A DNA stretch of 63,740 nt from a virus. The stretch covers positions 1 to 63,740 of IMG/VR virus record IMGVR_UViG_3300033571_013671; one strand, given 5' to 3'. Shown here piece by piece: positions 1 to 10,679 of this stretch; position 1 is the stretch's first letter; each line of letters opens with the position of its first letter. The notes under the pieces are model-generated. The model did no database searches. It was not told the origin of the DNA and saw only the letters and a program-made list of their open reading frames with translations. A program made the position numbers and the translations under genes.

Positions 1-1185
1 ATCAATTGTGACACCACTAGTTGATCCAAAATAAACATTACCTTCATCTAAAGGATTAATATTTAATGGTGAACAAGAATGAATATTTGATACGTATAAA
101 TCTGTAACACAACTAGCTGATGATAAACCTGTATTACCAGTAATGACATCACGATTAGAATTAAGAAATAATGATGATATTGGTGTTCCACTATCAGTTA
201 CATTTATATTTAAATGTGGTACATAAACAGTATTATTATTACTCGCAATAATATTTTCACCACCAATAACTACAGTATTAACTAAACCACTATTAATTTG
301 TGAGTTTTTTGTGGCTATAAATACCGCCCTTTTATCTATGTTACCAGAAAAAACATTTGTATTTATGTTATTTGATATTACAACTTCTTTACCTGTATAT
401 ATTAATGGGGTTAATCCATCATAAATACCTAAACCAATTGCTTCACCCGGATAAGTGTCTATCTGATATGCTAATTGTGCACCATTATTAGGTTGTCCAT
501 AAACCCAAGTAGAACCTGAAGTATAACCACCATTATCAGAAGTAATTGACCAAGTACCATTAGGCCCAAATGGATCTTTAATATTTAGTTCTGCACCTGT
601 ACCACCAGATGTTCTTATAATACCTGTAACACTTTCTATTGTATCATGTACCGTTATAGGTGAACACCCATATATATTAGATATATATAAATCATTTACA
701 CAATTTATTGGTGAACCTATACTATCTGAATAAAAATTAAGGATTGTTCCTGAATATGCACTCAAACCAGGATTAAATAACCAAGTCCCATTAGAATCGG
801 TAATAATTGTAGAATCGACCCCATCACTTTGTCCGTCTTCTAATGTAATACCACCACCTATTGCTGTTAAATGCGTTCCACTATAATTTAAAATTATATT
901 ATTGTCTAAAGCTTGAATAATTTGGGTATTAATTGTTGTTGCGGAACCATTTACAGTAACATCACCATTTATAGTAATTAATCCATCACAAGCATTAATA
1001 GTGTCAATAAATAATGCATTATCACAAGTAAAAGAACTGAGAGAATGGAATAATTGTTCTACACTACCCTTATATGAGGATCCTGCGGGATTTTGTGAAG
1101 TGTCCCCTGTTATTACAAAATGTAATAAATTATTAAGTGTAACCCCACTTATTAAACTTCTATCTGTCAATCTTAATTTACTCAT
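1..1185 (-). CDS. Tail-fibre-like virion protein, 3' part beyond window
   Basis: The reading frame starts at ATG 1185-1183 and stays open to base 1, giving 395 codons with no stop, so the C-terminus lies outside the window. The sequence is rich in Gly, Asn, Thr and Ser, with short beta-strand repeats such as INGDVTVNGSATTINTQ, as in beta-structured phage fibres. A Cys-bearing motif recurs three times: CDNALFIDTINACDGLITI at about residue 53, CVNDLYISNIYGCSPITV at about 160 and CVTDLYVSNIHSCSPLNI at about 358. The gene is last in a leftward series of baseplate and virion genes, where fibres are usual. The fibre role is inferred from composition and position. No receptor-binding domain is visible in the part present. 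Confidence 0.7.
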   Translation of the reverse strand, partial: MSKLRLTDRSLISGVTLNNLLHFVITGDTSQNPAGSSYKGSVEQLFHSLSSFTCDNALFIDTINACDGLITINGDVTVNGSATTINTQIIQALDNNIILNYSGTHLTAIGGGITLEDGQSDGVDSTIITDSNGTWLFNPGLSAYSGTILNFYSDSIGSPINCVNDLYISNIYGCSPITVHDTIESVTGIIRTSGGTGAELNIKDPFGPNGTWSITSDNGGYTSGSTWVYGQPNNGAQLAYQIDTYPGEAIGLGIYDGLTPLIYTGKEVVISNNINTNVFSGNIDKRAVFIATKNSQINSGLVNTVVIGGENIIASNNNTVYVPHLNINVTDSGTPISSLFLNSNRDVITGNTGLSSASCVTDLYVSNIHSCSPLNINPLDEGNVYFGSTSGVTID

Positions 1186-1204
1186 TATTTATTTTCTTTT
1201 TTTA

Positions 1205-1213
1205 ATAAATATT
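1205..1213 (-). promoter_or_regulatory. ATATTTAT element upstream of fibre gene
   Basis: The coding strand reads AATATTTAT, ending 19 nt before the ATG at 1185. It is one of at least 13 such elements before minus-strand genes in this window. A late-promoter or leader role is inferred only. Confidence 0.35.
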
Positions 1214-1229
1214 ATAAAATGTAGTATTA

Positions 1230-4200
1230 TTAACAATTATGTATTAATTCTTTATTATAAAAAGGTCCCCCTTCTTCCCAATCAGGATCACCTATTATTG
1301 TAACATTACCTTCATATTCATTTGAATCGTAAATTTGAGTTATAAATACTGTATTATAATCTGTAACCAACGTATTTGACTTTGCAATACATTTATCATA
1401 TTTATCTCTAAGTCCCGCAATAAAATTTCTTTGTCTTTCATATGCAGTAGTTCCTGGTATGTAACTACATAACTTATTTTCTGCATTTATTAATGATTGG
1501 GTTATTCCTGTACAACTCATAAAATTATTTAAATAATTTTGTTGTTGTTCTAAATATTCTTTTTCCAATTCACTTAGTTCAAAAAATAAATTATTTAAAA
1601 TTGTATTTAATGTCTCTATTAAATTATTAGTTTCTGTAATTTCTGAATTAACTGAATTTATTGTTTCATCTAAGTTTGGGGTATTTAAATCCTGCAAATT
1701 CAATGAACATAATCTACCATTAAGTATATTTAATTTTTGTTTAGCAATTGCTAATTCTATTTCTCTATTTCTTATTTCATTTTTAATAGAATTAATTTCA
1801 TCACTTGTTGGGTATATAGGTTTTTGTTCTACTAAAGAATAGATGGATTGTTGTCCAATACTGAAATCAGTTTTAGCACTTAAAGGACAATCTTCATCAA
1901 TATCAATAAAATTTAAACTATATTTTTTATATTTAAATTTATTTTGATCGAAAATAGTATTTCTATATATTTTACCTGAATTATCACAACCTTCCCATAT
2001 GGTAGTAGCAGGTACAACTTGTTCCAATAAGTCTAACCAATAATCCCCAATTTTATCCATAAACTCAAACATGGTATCATATGTAAATTTACCTGATAAA
2101 TCTGACCCACAATTACTAGCTTTAAGATATAATTCATAAAATAATCTTAATAATGGGTAATCACTAATAGTTTGTCTACTTTTAGCATCAATTAAATTAC
2201 TCAAAACTAATTGATCAAACACATCTTTAACTTTTATAGTTGACGGATCAAAATCTAAAAAGTCTAATGGGTTAATACAAACATTGTAAGTTTCAATTGA
2301 AGTTTGTCCCGAAATACATTTTTTAGTTTTCCCACAATACTCACAATCACCTTTACATTTTGAACATTCATTTATTGGTCTCCAATAACATAAACTTTCA
2401 CTATCACTCCAATGGTAGCTTTTATCTAAACCTAAACCATCAGTACCTTTATGATTTAATAAATTACTAATACTATTACAACATTCTTTAGTAATAGAGT
2501 TAGATTGGTTAAATGTTTGTGCACTAACGCCATTTATTAACTCTTGTTCTACACCACCAACATATAAAGGTGTTCCTGTATAAACATAAGTTTCAAAAAA
2601 TCCTAATGTACCATTAGGTTTTTCTACAATTAAACCAAATAAGTTATTTACACCATTAGTATCATTAAGTACAATTATTTCCCCTTCACAACTATTTCTT
2701 TCTATAAAAAACTTAGATAAACTTCCACCTTTTTCTAACAAGTCATAATAACCCGCATCTAAAGCTTCTGTATAATTAGCAGTCAGTAAATAATATTCAT
2801 TTTTAAGTTCTATTATTTGATTATGAAGTAATTCAGTATATGTCTCACAACTAAATGGTAAACCAGTAGTTAATGTATCATCTAATATTAATTGGTAGTT
2901 ACCATTAAATAAAGAACTATTTATAGTACCATTAAATTTAAATGGTAAAACAGATAATTGATCTTGAAAAATATAATCTTCATTTATTTGTTGAAATATA
3001 TAATCTTCTGATGATTGGAATATGTAATTATCTTCCCCACAACCAGTAGGGCAGTTATTACAATCTATATTTTTCCAATAATTAAATACGTCACATTCTA
3101 TAGATTTTGCAGGATCAATACTAAAAGAAGTATTTTTCACATTTAAAATTAAATCAGAATGGAAAACATCATAGTTAGTATATCTATATTCTAAATCTGT
3201 CCATATTCTTTCTTCAGGAGTTTTTAATTTAACTATCTCATAGTTTGTAGTAGATCCAGTATTACATTGTCCATTAGGATATATAGTTTCTTTTACTACA
3301 CCACCATCATAATAAACCCAAGATTTTTTATTATCAATAACACAACTTAATTGCGGTACCATACAATCATTTATTGAAAGTATTCTTTGTGTTTTACAAT
3401 CAGATACGTTAACTAATATATTATCAACCAATAGACATACAGAACATTCATAATTTTCTATTTCAATAGAGAAGAAAAATTCTTTATTAGGGTATAACCT
3501 TCTTAAATCATCACAAACACATTCAGGTATTCTAAATTTAAACGTTTTCCAATTAGGTTCAAAAATATCACTATTATATGGTATATTTTGTGACGATAAC
3601 TGATTAAAAATAGAATCCTCTATTTGAGCTATTAATTGTTCATCACCTTCTAATAATATTCCCGTATAACCTGAAGTTGGGTTAAATTCCCAAATAGGGT
3701 TAACTGATTGTGTATAAGGTAGGTAAGTTAATGAAGTATCTATTGCATTTACAACATCAATATTATTATTATCTACAAATAATTTAAAATTAATTTTTAA
3801 ATCATCCAAATAATCTAAATAAAATGTAGTATTAGATTGTTCGTAATTAGAATAATTTTTTATTAATGTATTATACCACTTATCATAACATTCTTTAGTG
3901 ATTTCATCTATTTTAAGTGTAATACCCTCAACCTTTTTTAAGTATTCATTTAGAAGACTAATTAATTCTTTATTACAACAATTACTAACATTTGTACGAG
4001 AAACTCTACATTGTTTTTCAATAAAAGTTACCTCCGTATTAAGTACATCTCTATTACAACATTCTTCACTTATTGGTCTACCATTACTAAGAATTATACC
4101 TTCAGGTGTGATAGAAAGTGAATTTTGTGATATCTCACAAAATGTTTTCACAACTATACATTGTTTATTAATATAAGAAGCTTCAAAATTTAAAAATTCT

Positions 4201-7200
4201 TTACTACAACATTCTTGCGAAATAGGATTACCGTTGGATAAAATAATACCATCGGTTGTTATTCTTATAGAATCTGCTGGGATGTCACATTTATTGAATG
4301 TAACAATATCAGTAGGTAATAAAACTTCTACCGCAGTTGTAGTATTATCTTTAGGTGGTAACGCACCTGAACCAGCAGTTTCCATTATAGAACTTCTAAA
4401 AGCGTAACAAGTACCTCTTTGGTATAGTTGTGGGTTAGTTCCTTGTATAGGTGTCCACTGACTACTATAATAAGAAGGATCCATAGTAGCACCAGCTGGT
4501 GTAGGTCCACTCTGAGACTGTATTAAATATTTATAACCATTTGCATAATCATATTCATAAGTACCTATAGATAATGTACATCCATATACTGTTGGTTGTC
4601 CACCTCCAGGTCCTTTACCACCAGAAGCTGCCGCTTGTCTTAGAACATCTTGTTGTTGTTCAGTATTTTTTTGTACAGTTTCTCTATTCTGAGTAGTTTG
4701 TTTTAATTGTGCATCTAACAAAGATTTTTCTGATTCTAAAGTACTAATTTGACTTTCATTTTTTGTTAAATTTATATTTAATTTAAGTTTTTGTGAATCA
4801 GTTAAAACTAAATTACCTGATTTATCAGTTATTTTTTCAGGATTAACATTTAATATTTCAGCAGTTTTATTAATAGTATTTTGAGTATCATTAATAGATA
4901 AATCAGATTTTTGTGTCGACTCATCAAAACTTATAAAATTGTTCGCATCTGTAGTTAAAGTATTTATTTTTTCTGTTACACTTTGAATTTGTTTTTCTAA
5001 TTCAGATACTAAAACCAAATTATTATCAAATTTAGCTTTAACTAATTGTTCATTTAATTGATTTTTAGTTATACATAAGTTTAATAAATCTGAATATATT
5101 AATTTTTGTTTTTCATTTTCCGCAATTTTAGAACTTACACAAGAATCATATTCTTTAGTTTTAGTTCCATCATTAGTTAATGTACCATACACTATACTAT
5201 TACAATAATTTTTATAATCAAAATTATTAATTTCATTAATTTTATTTTCGTATATACTACAATCTAAACTATTGTCTACATTGGTTATTGCTTTTTGTAT
5301 TATTAAATTTTCTGACTCTTTTTCTGAAATCGCATTGTTTACTTCTTGTAGTTTTAATCTTAAACTAGTTTCTTGTTCGGTATATATATCTGTTTGTTCT
5401 ACTTTTTGTTTTGTTAAAAAATTGAATTCTTTTGCTGCAACAACCTCTTTGTAAGGTTCTTCAAAAAAATCAACTCCTACTGCCTCAGCACATTTTAAAA
5501 CATTTTCAAGTGTCTTTCTTAATTCAGAATTTAATTTTTCGTAATTACTATAAATTTTACTCCATAATCCACATTCTAATGGCATCTGTAAAGAACATAC
5601 ATTCTGTGTGGTTATATAATTACCGTAATTAATTTCACATGGTTTAACATCAAAATTAATGTTATAACATGACCCTAAAACCTTTATTAAATCATTTTTT
5701 ATTGATTCGTATTCTTTTATGAACGTTAACATATCAGAATAATTAAAATCTAAAGAATTTAAAAACTCTAATGTAGGGCTATTAGACAATGTATTATAAT
5801 TTTGTGTAATAGTATTTACCCATAATTGATTTGATGAAGCCCATTCGTTAAAAGAAACTACATTACCCCCTATCCCAATACAACAATCAGTATTAGGTTC
5901 TAAAATATTAGTATTTTGCCATATAATATATTCTTCAGTTGGTTCTAAAATATCATTAAAATTAATCTCTAAATTTTTAGATTCTTCTTCTGAATTTGTA
6001 AATGCAACAAAATTTAAACAATTTATATTAGTTATTGTATTATCATATATAATCGCAGGAAAACAAGTTATGTTATCAGCACATTCTATTAAATTTTTCG
6101 CCTCATATTTTAACATATAATCAAAAGAAAAATCAATAGTACAACTACAATCATCTAATTCTGGTAACTTAAAACCTTTCCATTTTTCACTAGCAAAAAC
6201 AACTGAAACATTGTTAATTTCATCACAAGGAATCAAATTAGTGTCAATTGCTGCACTAAAAGTAGAATTTGGTGTAGTCGAATAATTACTATCACCATTA
6301 TAAGGTATTAGAGTATCACTACTATAATCAAATGTGAACAAACCAAACTGATATCCGTAATATTCGGCAATTTGTTTATATAAATCATTTAATGATTGAT
6401 CACTATACCAATCTAAAATAAAATTATTGTTATAGATTTTTGGTGTAAAACTTACTCTACCATATTCATCTATAGAAAAAACTTCCCAATTTTTAGGGTT
6501 CATTAATTCAGGATCCTGCAAAATAGAATATGGTAAAACTGCTAAAGATGTAGAATCAGAAACAACACCTTTAACTATTCTAGATTCGTTAAAACAATCC
6601 CAAAAAATTTCTGTAGAATTGTAATTATAAACATCTACTACAGGATTTTGTAACTTTTCATAACTTTTACTAGTTGTTTTATCTATGAAAGGAGTCGTAT
6701 AACTACTTTCAATTTTTATATCTTCAGGAGTATTAATTTTATTTTTTGGTGTACATACAATATAACTATTTTCTCTTGTATCTACAACATTTATAGTATC
6801 ACCTTTACTTTCGGTAAAAGATGTAGAATTAAATCTAGCTGTCTTTTTTGGGTCAGTTTTACTTTGGATTATTTCATAACCATAACCATACCAAGCACAA
6901 CATTCAGGACTACTCACAATAGATGTTGCATTACAACTAACCTCTACAAAAATTTGTTCAAAAGGTATTGTTGCTAAATTTCTACCTGTGTAGATGTAAG
7001 TTTCTATATATTCTTCTGCAGATAATCTTAAAAAAAAGTCTTGAAATGTTAAGTCTTTATAGATATATTGAAAACATCTATTAACTGTTGTTGTTATCTC
7101 TTCTGTGACAACTTTTTTTCTACTTACTGGTTGACTTGATTCCGATTTAATGGTTGATTGATTGAATGATATCTGAACAATATCTTTTGGCATTGTATTA

Positions 7201-9758
7201 TTATCCATACTAAATACCACATAACCATTTTCATCAACCCCTTGAGGTTTACCAACACAAGGTGCTAACTTAGAACAATATTCTGTAGTTCTACCATATT
7301 CATTAACATAAGAAACAAATTTTGCACCTTCATTATCTCTACAACAAGTAGGGAATTCATCAAAAGATACTTTTATTCCATCATCATTTGTATAATATAT
7401 GAAAGGACTACATTCAACTAAGTTTAAGTTATTACAACTATATTGTATTTTTTCTTTTTCTTTTTTATCTAAACAAATTTGTAAAGTTTTATTTATATCG
7501 CAATTTTCAGTAGCCGCCTCAGTTAAACAATTATTTTTAGAAATTTCATAATTATTTTTAATAACTTGCCATTCTGGCGAATAAGCTAAATATGGTTCTA
7601 GTTTAATTAATTCTAAGTACTCAAAATATGCTTGTTCTGCATCACAACACTGTTGTTGGAAAGTAGTACTACCGTCACTTTGTAACGGAGTTTCTATGAT
7701 ACTATAATTAATATTTAAACAATCGTTTATAGGTTGGTATCCATTTGTTTGTGGATTTAAAGTTAATTGTGTTGTATATATTTCTGAATTATTATCTATA
7801 CCATTAAAAATTCCATAATTATAATTTAAAAAATAATTTTGTACTAATGTATCTGCGGTAATGGTTACTGAAGGTACATCATTAAAATTAGGTATATAAC
7901 ATCTACTAAAATATTTTAAATATTCATTACCACCATCATATTTACCAATATGGGGATTATTACCATTTAAAACTGAAACAACATTTGATCCGTAAGTTTC
8001 TCTGTACCATCCACCTCCTTTTTGGAAATACATTTCAGTAAAAGAATTCTCAACTAATTCTCCAGTTTCAGGATTTATAAAATCAGTTATTACTAATTCA
8101 CCATTTGTAGGTGGTAAAGGAAAACCATTTTCGTCATATGGTATATTTTCTAAATTAACTTCACCTGTATATAAATAAAGGAGTTTTTTTATTTCTTCAA
8201 TATCTAATGGTTTGTCTACCATTACTATATATTCATTAAAATTAACTAAAGATTCTGGTGCCCCAATAAATCTAAATAAAAATTCAACTGCTTTTCTACT
8301 ACCTTTACTTTTCCATAACCAAGCCACATTTAAAATCAATCTTCTATATAATTCTATATCAATATCTGATTGAGTTAAATTGACTGAAGTACCGCTAAAT
8401 TGTCCTGCCCCATTACTAGGTAAAAATAATTTACTAAATGTTGTGTCATTAATAAAATTAATAGGTTCTAAACCTAACATATAACCTAAATCTTTAACTA
8501 AAGAATCTGGTATATTGTTTTGTTTGTTATATGTTACAACATGTGCAAATTTAATCCCATTGATGTATTTTTTAATGTAATCAAATTCTACACCATATAT
8601 TCTAAGTAATTTAGTTGCCTTTTCACCATTTAATACTAAATCATCTCCGTCCGCTCTAGGTATGGTATCAAAACTTGAAATTGCTTCTGTAGTATATTTT
8701 CTTACAATAATATCAGTTTTACTTTCATCTAAACCTTCACCTAATCTATTGATTGAATCTAAATAGGCTATATAAAAACTATCAAAAAAGTTTAAATTAT
8801 ATCCGTCTGCTAAAACAGGAAAATCCAAAACTGATTTTGATGTTAACAATACACCATCATCTGTATAATTTGAACTTATTACTTCAGATCTATATTTTGG
8901 ATATACGTCTCTATTTAATATATTTTTTTGTAAATCATTTAAACCAGTAAAAAATTTCTCTATTTCATCCTCATTTGGTTTTATGAAATAAGGTATAGAT
9001 GCATCAACATTATTAAATAAAAATGATAATTGTGGGATAAAAATTCCTGTTAGTTCAGGAAATGGATTACCTTCAACAACTATTTCTAAATTTGAATTTG
9101 TTTTTTGTGGTGCAGGAGTTATATTTTTTATTTTTCTACTTATTCCATTATGTTCTATAACATAAGAATCATATTTTAATGTAAAATTTCTTAATGGATT
9201 AGAAATATCAGTATCACTTACATATTGAGCATCGGTAGTGTATTTAATTACATATGGATTTATAAAGAAATTACTATTTACAGTAAACGTAGATTCATCT
9301 GCCTCTATATCATATACATAATTAGTTATGTTGTTACCCGTAACACTACCAACTTTATTGTCTACGTAAATTGCTGCTGGCCACTTTTCTTGTATTTCTA
9401 TTAAAGAAGAACGTACCAATTCTTTTGCAGAACCATACCAAATATAACTTAAAGGATTAGTTAAATCTAAATTTAATTTAGTTCTAATATTTTTTTGTAT
9501 GTCAAATTGAGTTGTTGCAGATGTTGCAATATCATCTAAAGTATAGAATTTAGATTTTGTACCTTGTTTAAATAAAATATCAGGTTTTGGATCTAAATTA
9601 ACTGATATAGAAAAATTACCATTAGTAAATAAAGTTGTACCCCCTTCACTAGTTAACTGAAATCCTACTAAATCTGGACTAAAATCCCTATATTCAATAT
9701 TATCGTTGAAAAATATCCTTTGAGCATATCCCGCAACTTTTATTCTCCTATTCGCCAT
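1230..9758 (-). CDS. Giant 2842-residue virion/baseplate-associated protein
   Basis: This is the longest gene in the window, a single frame of 2842 codons. Around residues 463-519 is a segment with LWKSKGSRKAVEFLFRFIGA, a pattern I associate with tail or baseplate proteins of marine and Bacteroidota phages. A long Gln/Glu/Lys-rich stretch at about 1450-1700 looks like coiled coil and is followed by a Gly-rich linker near 1715. Two tandem Cys-Cys repeats lie at about 1828-1920, and the C-terminal third has many Cys pairs plus a cluster with KCKGDCEYCGKTKKC. The gene ends a run of large virion genes downstream of gp25/gp6, 8 bases after the preceding gene, so I infer a distal baseplate or fibre-network component. 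No enzyme motif was recognised. The tape-measure role belongs to another gene (43626-45743). Confidence 0.75.
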   Translation of the reverse strand: MANRRIKVAGYAQRIFFNDNIEYRDFSPDLVGFQLTSEGGTTLFTNGNFSISVNLDPKPDILFKQGTKSKFYTLDDIATSATTQFDIQKNIRTKLNLDLTNPLSYIWYGSAKELVRSSLIEIQEKWPAAIYVDNKVGSVTGNNITNYVYDIEADESTFTVNSNFFINPYVIKYTTDAQYVSDTDISNPLRNFTLKYDSYVIEHNGISRKIKNITPAPQKTNSNLEIVVEGNPFPELTGIFIPQLSFLFNNVDASIPYFIKPNEDEIEKFFTGLNDLQKNILNRDVYPKYRSEVISSNYTDDGVLLTSKSVLDFPVLADGYNLNFFDSFYIAYLDSINRLGEGLDESKTDIIVRKYTTEAISSFDTIPRADGDDLVLNGEKATKLLRIYGVEFDYIKKYINGIKFAHVVTYNKQNNIPDSLVKDLGYMLGLEPINFINDTTFSKLFLPSNGAGQFSGTSVNLTQSDIDIELYRRLILNVAWLWKSKGSRKAVEFLFRFIGAPESLVNFNEYIVMVDKPLDIEEIKKLLYLYTGEVNLENIPYDENGFPLPPTNGELVITDFINPETGELVENSFTEMYFQKGGGWYRETYGSNVVSVLNGNNPHIGKYDGGNEYLKYFSRCYIPNFNDVPSVTITADTLVQNYFLNYNYGIFNGIDNNSEIYTTQLTLNPQTNGYQPINDCLNINYSIIETPLQSDGSTTFQQQCCDAEQAYFEYLELIKLEPYLAYSPEWQVIKNNYEISKNNCLTEAATENCDINKTLQICLDKKEKEKIQYSCNNLNLVECSPFIYYTNDDGIKVSFDEFPTCCRDNEGAKFVSYVNEYGRTTEYCSKLAPCVGKPQGVDENGYVVFSMDNNTMPKDIVQISFNQSTIKSESSQPVSRKKVVTEEITTTVNRCFQYIYKDLTFQDFFLRLSAEEYIETYIYTGRNLATIPFEQIFVEVSCNATSIVSSPECCAWYGYGYEIIQSKTDPKKTARFNSTSFTESKGDTINVVDTRENSYIVCTPKNKINTPEDIKIESSYTTPFIDKTTSKSYEKLQNPVVDVYNYNSTEIFWDCFNESRIVKGVVSDSTSLAVLPYSILQDPELMNPKNWEVFSIDEYGRVSFTPKIYNNNFILDWYSDQSLNDLYKQIAEYYGYQFGLFTFDYSSDTLIPYNGDSNYSTTPNSTFSAAIDTNLIPCDEINNVSVVFASEKWKGFKLPELDDCSCTIDFSFDYMLKYEAKNLIECADNITCFPAIIYDNTITNINCLNFVAFTNSEEESKNLEINFNDILEPTEEYIIWQNTNILEPNTDCCIGIGGNVVSFNEWASSNQLWVNTITQNYNTLSNSPTLEFLNSLDFNYSDMLTFIKEYESIKNDLIKVLGSCYNINFDVKPCEINYGNYITTQNVCSLQMPLECGLWSKIYSNYEKLNSELRKTLENVLKCAEAVGVDFFEEPYKEVVAAKEFNFLTKQKVEQTDIYTEQETSLRLKLQEVNNAISEKESENLIIQKAITNVDNSLDCSIYENKINEINNFDYKNYCNSIVYGTLTNDGTKTKEYDSCVSSKIAENEKQKLIYSDLLNLCITKNQLNEQLVKAKFDNNLVLVSELEKQIQSVTEKINTLTTDANNFISFDESTQKSDLSINDTQNTINKTAEILNVNPEKITDKSGNLVLTDSQKLKLNINLTKNESQISTLESEKSLLDAQLKQTTQNRETVQKNTEQQQDVLRQAAASGGKGPGGGQPTVYGCTLSIGTYEYDYANGYKYLIQSQSGPTPAGATMDPSYYSSQWTPIQGTNPQLYQRGTCYAFRSSIMETAGSGALPPKDNTTTAVEVLLPTDIVTFNKCDIPADSIRITTDGIILSNGNPISQECCSKEFLNFEASYINKQCIVVKTFCEISQNSLSITPEGIILSNGRPISEECCNRDVLNTEVTFIEKQCRVSRTNVSNCCNKELISLLNEYLKKVEGITLKIDEITKECYDKWYNTLIKNYSNYEQSNTTFYLDYLDDLKINFKLFVDNNNIDVVNAIDTSLTYLPYTQSVNPIWEFNPTSGYTGILLEGDEQLIAQIEDSIFNQLSSQNIPYNSDIFEPNWKTFKFRIPECVCDDLRRLYPNKEFFFSIEIENYECSVCLLVDNILVNVSDCKTQRILSINDCMVPQLSCVIDNKKSWVYYDGGVVKETIYPNGQCNTGSTTNYEIVKLKTPEERIWTDLEYRYTNYDVFHSDLILNVKNTSFSIDPAKSIECDVFNYWKNIDCNNCPTGCGEDNYIFQSSEDYIFQQINEDYIFQDQLSVLPFKFNGTINSSLFNGNYQLILDDTLTTGLPFSCETYTELLHNQIIELKNEYYLLTANYTEALDAGYYDLLEKGGSLSKFFIERNSCEGEIIVLNDTNGVNNLFGLIVEKPNGTLGFFETYVYTGTPLYVGGVEQELINGVSAQTFNQSNSITKECCNSISNLLNHKGTDGLGLDKSYHWSDSESLCYWRPINECSKCKGDCEYCGKTKKCISGQTSIETYNVCINPLDFLDFDPSTIKVKDVFDQLVLSNLIDAKSRQTISDYPLLRLFYELYLKASNCGSDLSGKFTYDTMFEFMDKIGDYWLDLLEQVVPATTIWEGCDNSGKIYRNTIFDQNKFKYKKYSLNFIDIDEDCPLSAKTDFSIGQQSIYSLVEQKPIYPTSDEINSIKNEIRNREIELAIAKQKLNILNGRLCSLNLQDLNTPNLDETINSVNSEITETNNLIETLNTILNNLFFELSELEKEYLEQQQNYLNNFMSCTGITQSLINAENKLCSYIPGTTAYERQRNFIAGLRDKYDKCIAKSNTLVTDYNTVFITQIYDSNEYEGNVTIIGDPDWEEGGPFYNKELIHNC
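3990..4280 (-). repeat. Tandem CC-containing protein repeat inside giant virion gene
   Basis: Two copies of about 45 residues lie side by side. Both follow the pattern I-T-x-[DE]-G-I-I-L-S-N-G-x-P-I-S-x-E-C-C, then a beta-rich stretch, then K-Q-C. The DNA copies (approximately 4146-4280 and 3990-4135) are diverged, so this is an old duplication. A third, degenerate CC follows (NCCNKELI). Confidence 0.7.
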
Positions 9759-9766
9759 TTACGTTT

Positions 9767-10669
9767 TTAAAAATTAGTTATGTCATCAAAATCTTTTGTT
9801 GGATCAATAGTAAACTTCTGTTCTCTAACTTCAAACAATGGTTTACCTGTAAATTGATCTTTAACTTCATACAAGTTGTATTGTCTATAAATTTCATTAC
9901 CGAAATTGTATATAGTATAAATACCATCTTCTAGAGATTTTGTTTGGTTAGAGAATAAAGCATATGCTAAAGTTTCTTCATCAAACTCTACCATTTCTAT
10001 TTCCAACATAACTGGATTAAAAAACGTATTTGTTATAATTACTTCCTGTTGCGGATTACCAATAAAAGGTGTTGCATTAGGTTTAATTGATGGTGCCGAA
10101 GCTGGTGTTACTGTACAAAAAACACTAGTTGAGTTATCGTTAAATGTATATGCTTGAGATGCATTACTATTACCTTGATTTTGAGTAACGGGTAACGCTC
10201 TATTATTAGATGTTACAATCCTAAATAAATTTTGTATTTTATCTTGTCCTGTACCACTTTGTTCTTTTAAATACTCAATCCTATATCCAACTAAATTACC
10301 ATTTTCAAATCTATTCTGTAATTCTAATGGAATTTGGTTAATATCGAAAACTATACCTTTAACATCTTGATTATCTATTAAAACTGCACAATCTTGTATA
10401 ACAGCTCTTATTTGTTTCGGTCTAATAATTATACTGTAAAACCCCTTACTACCAAAAACAGATGTAGGTAATTTTAAGGTATATAAACCACCAAATATTT
10501 CAGTAACATTGGTTGGGTTACTTGCTGGAACTAAAACTTGTGTAGGGTCTAAAGATATTAAATCTACTACACCTAGTGATTCCCTATTTGGTGTATAACT
10601 ATAAAATATTTCTACATCTTCTACCGATACATCGGCTGGTCTTATTGTTCCATAATTTCCTGTTGCCAT
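9767..10669 (-). CDS. Virion protein, 300 aa, function unknown
   Basis: An intact 300-codon frame starting MATGNYGTIRPADVSVEDV. It is beta-rich, without signal peptide, membrane segment or recognised catalytic motif. It sits between other structural genes with gaps of 8 and 10 bases, so it is almost certainly co-transcribed with them. Size and position downstream of gp25/gp6 would suit a baseplate wedge accessory protein, comparable in size to T4 gp8 (about 330 residues), but I see no sequence motif that proves this. Confidence 0.6.
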   Translation of the reverse strand: MATGNYGTIRPADVSVEDVEIFYSYTPNRESLGVVDLISLDPTQVLVPASNPTNVTEIFGGLYTLKLPTSVFGSKGFYSIIIRPKQIRAVIQDCAVLIDNQDVKGIVFDINQIPLELQNRFENGNLVGYRIEYLKEQSGTGQDKIQNLFRIVTSNNRALPVTQNQGNSNASQAYTFNDNSTSVFCTVTPASAPSIKPNATPFIGNPQQEVIITNTFFNPVMLEIEMVEFDEETLAYALFSNQTKSLEDGIYTIYNFGNEIYRQYNLYEVKDQFTGKPLFEVREQKFTIDPTKDFDDITNF

Positions 10670-10679
10670 AACTTTATTT

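Noticed and set aside
4650-5400. Giant protein's coiled coil as the tape measure
   Set aside because: The 705-residue gene at 43626 has the tape-measure C-terminal signature and the right neighbours; the giant protein lies in the distal virion cluster.
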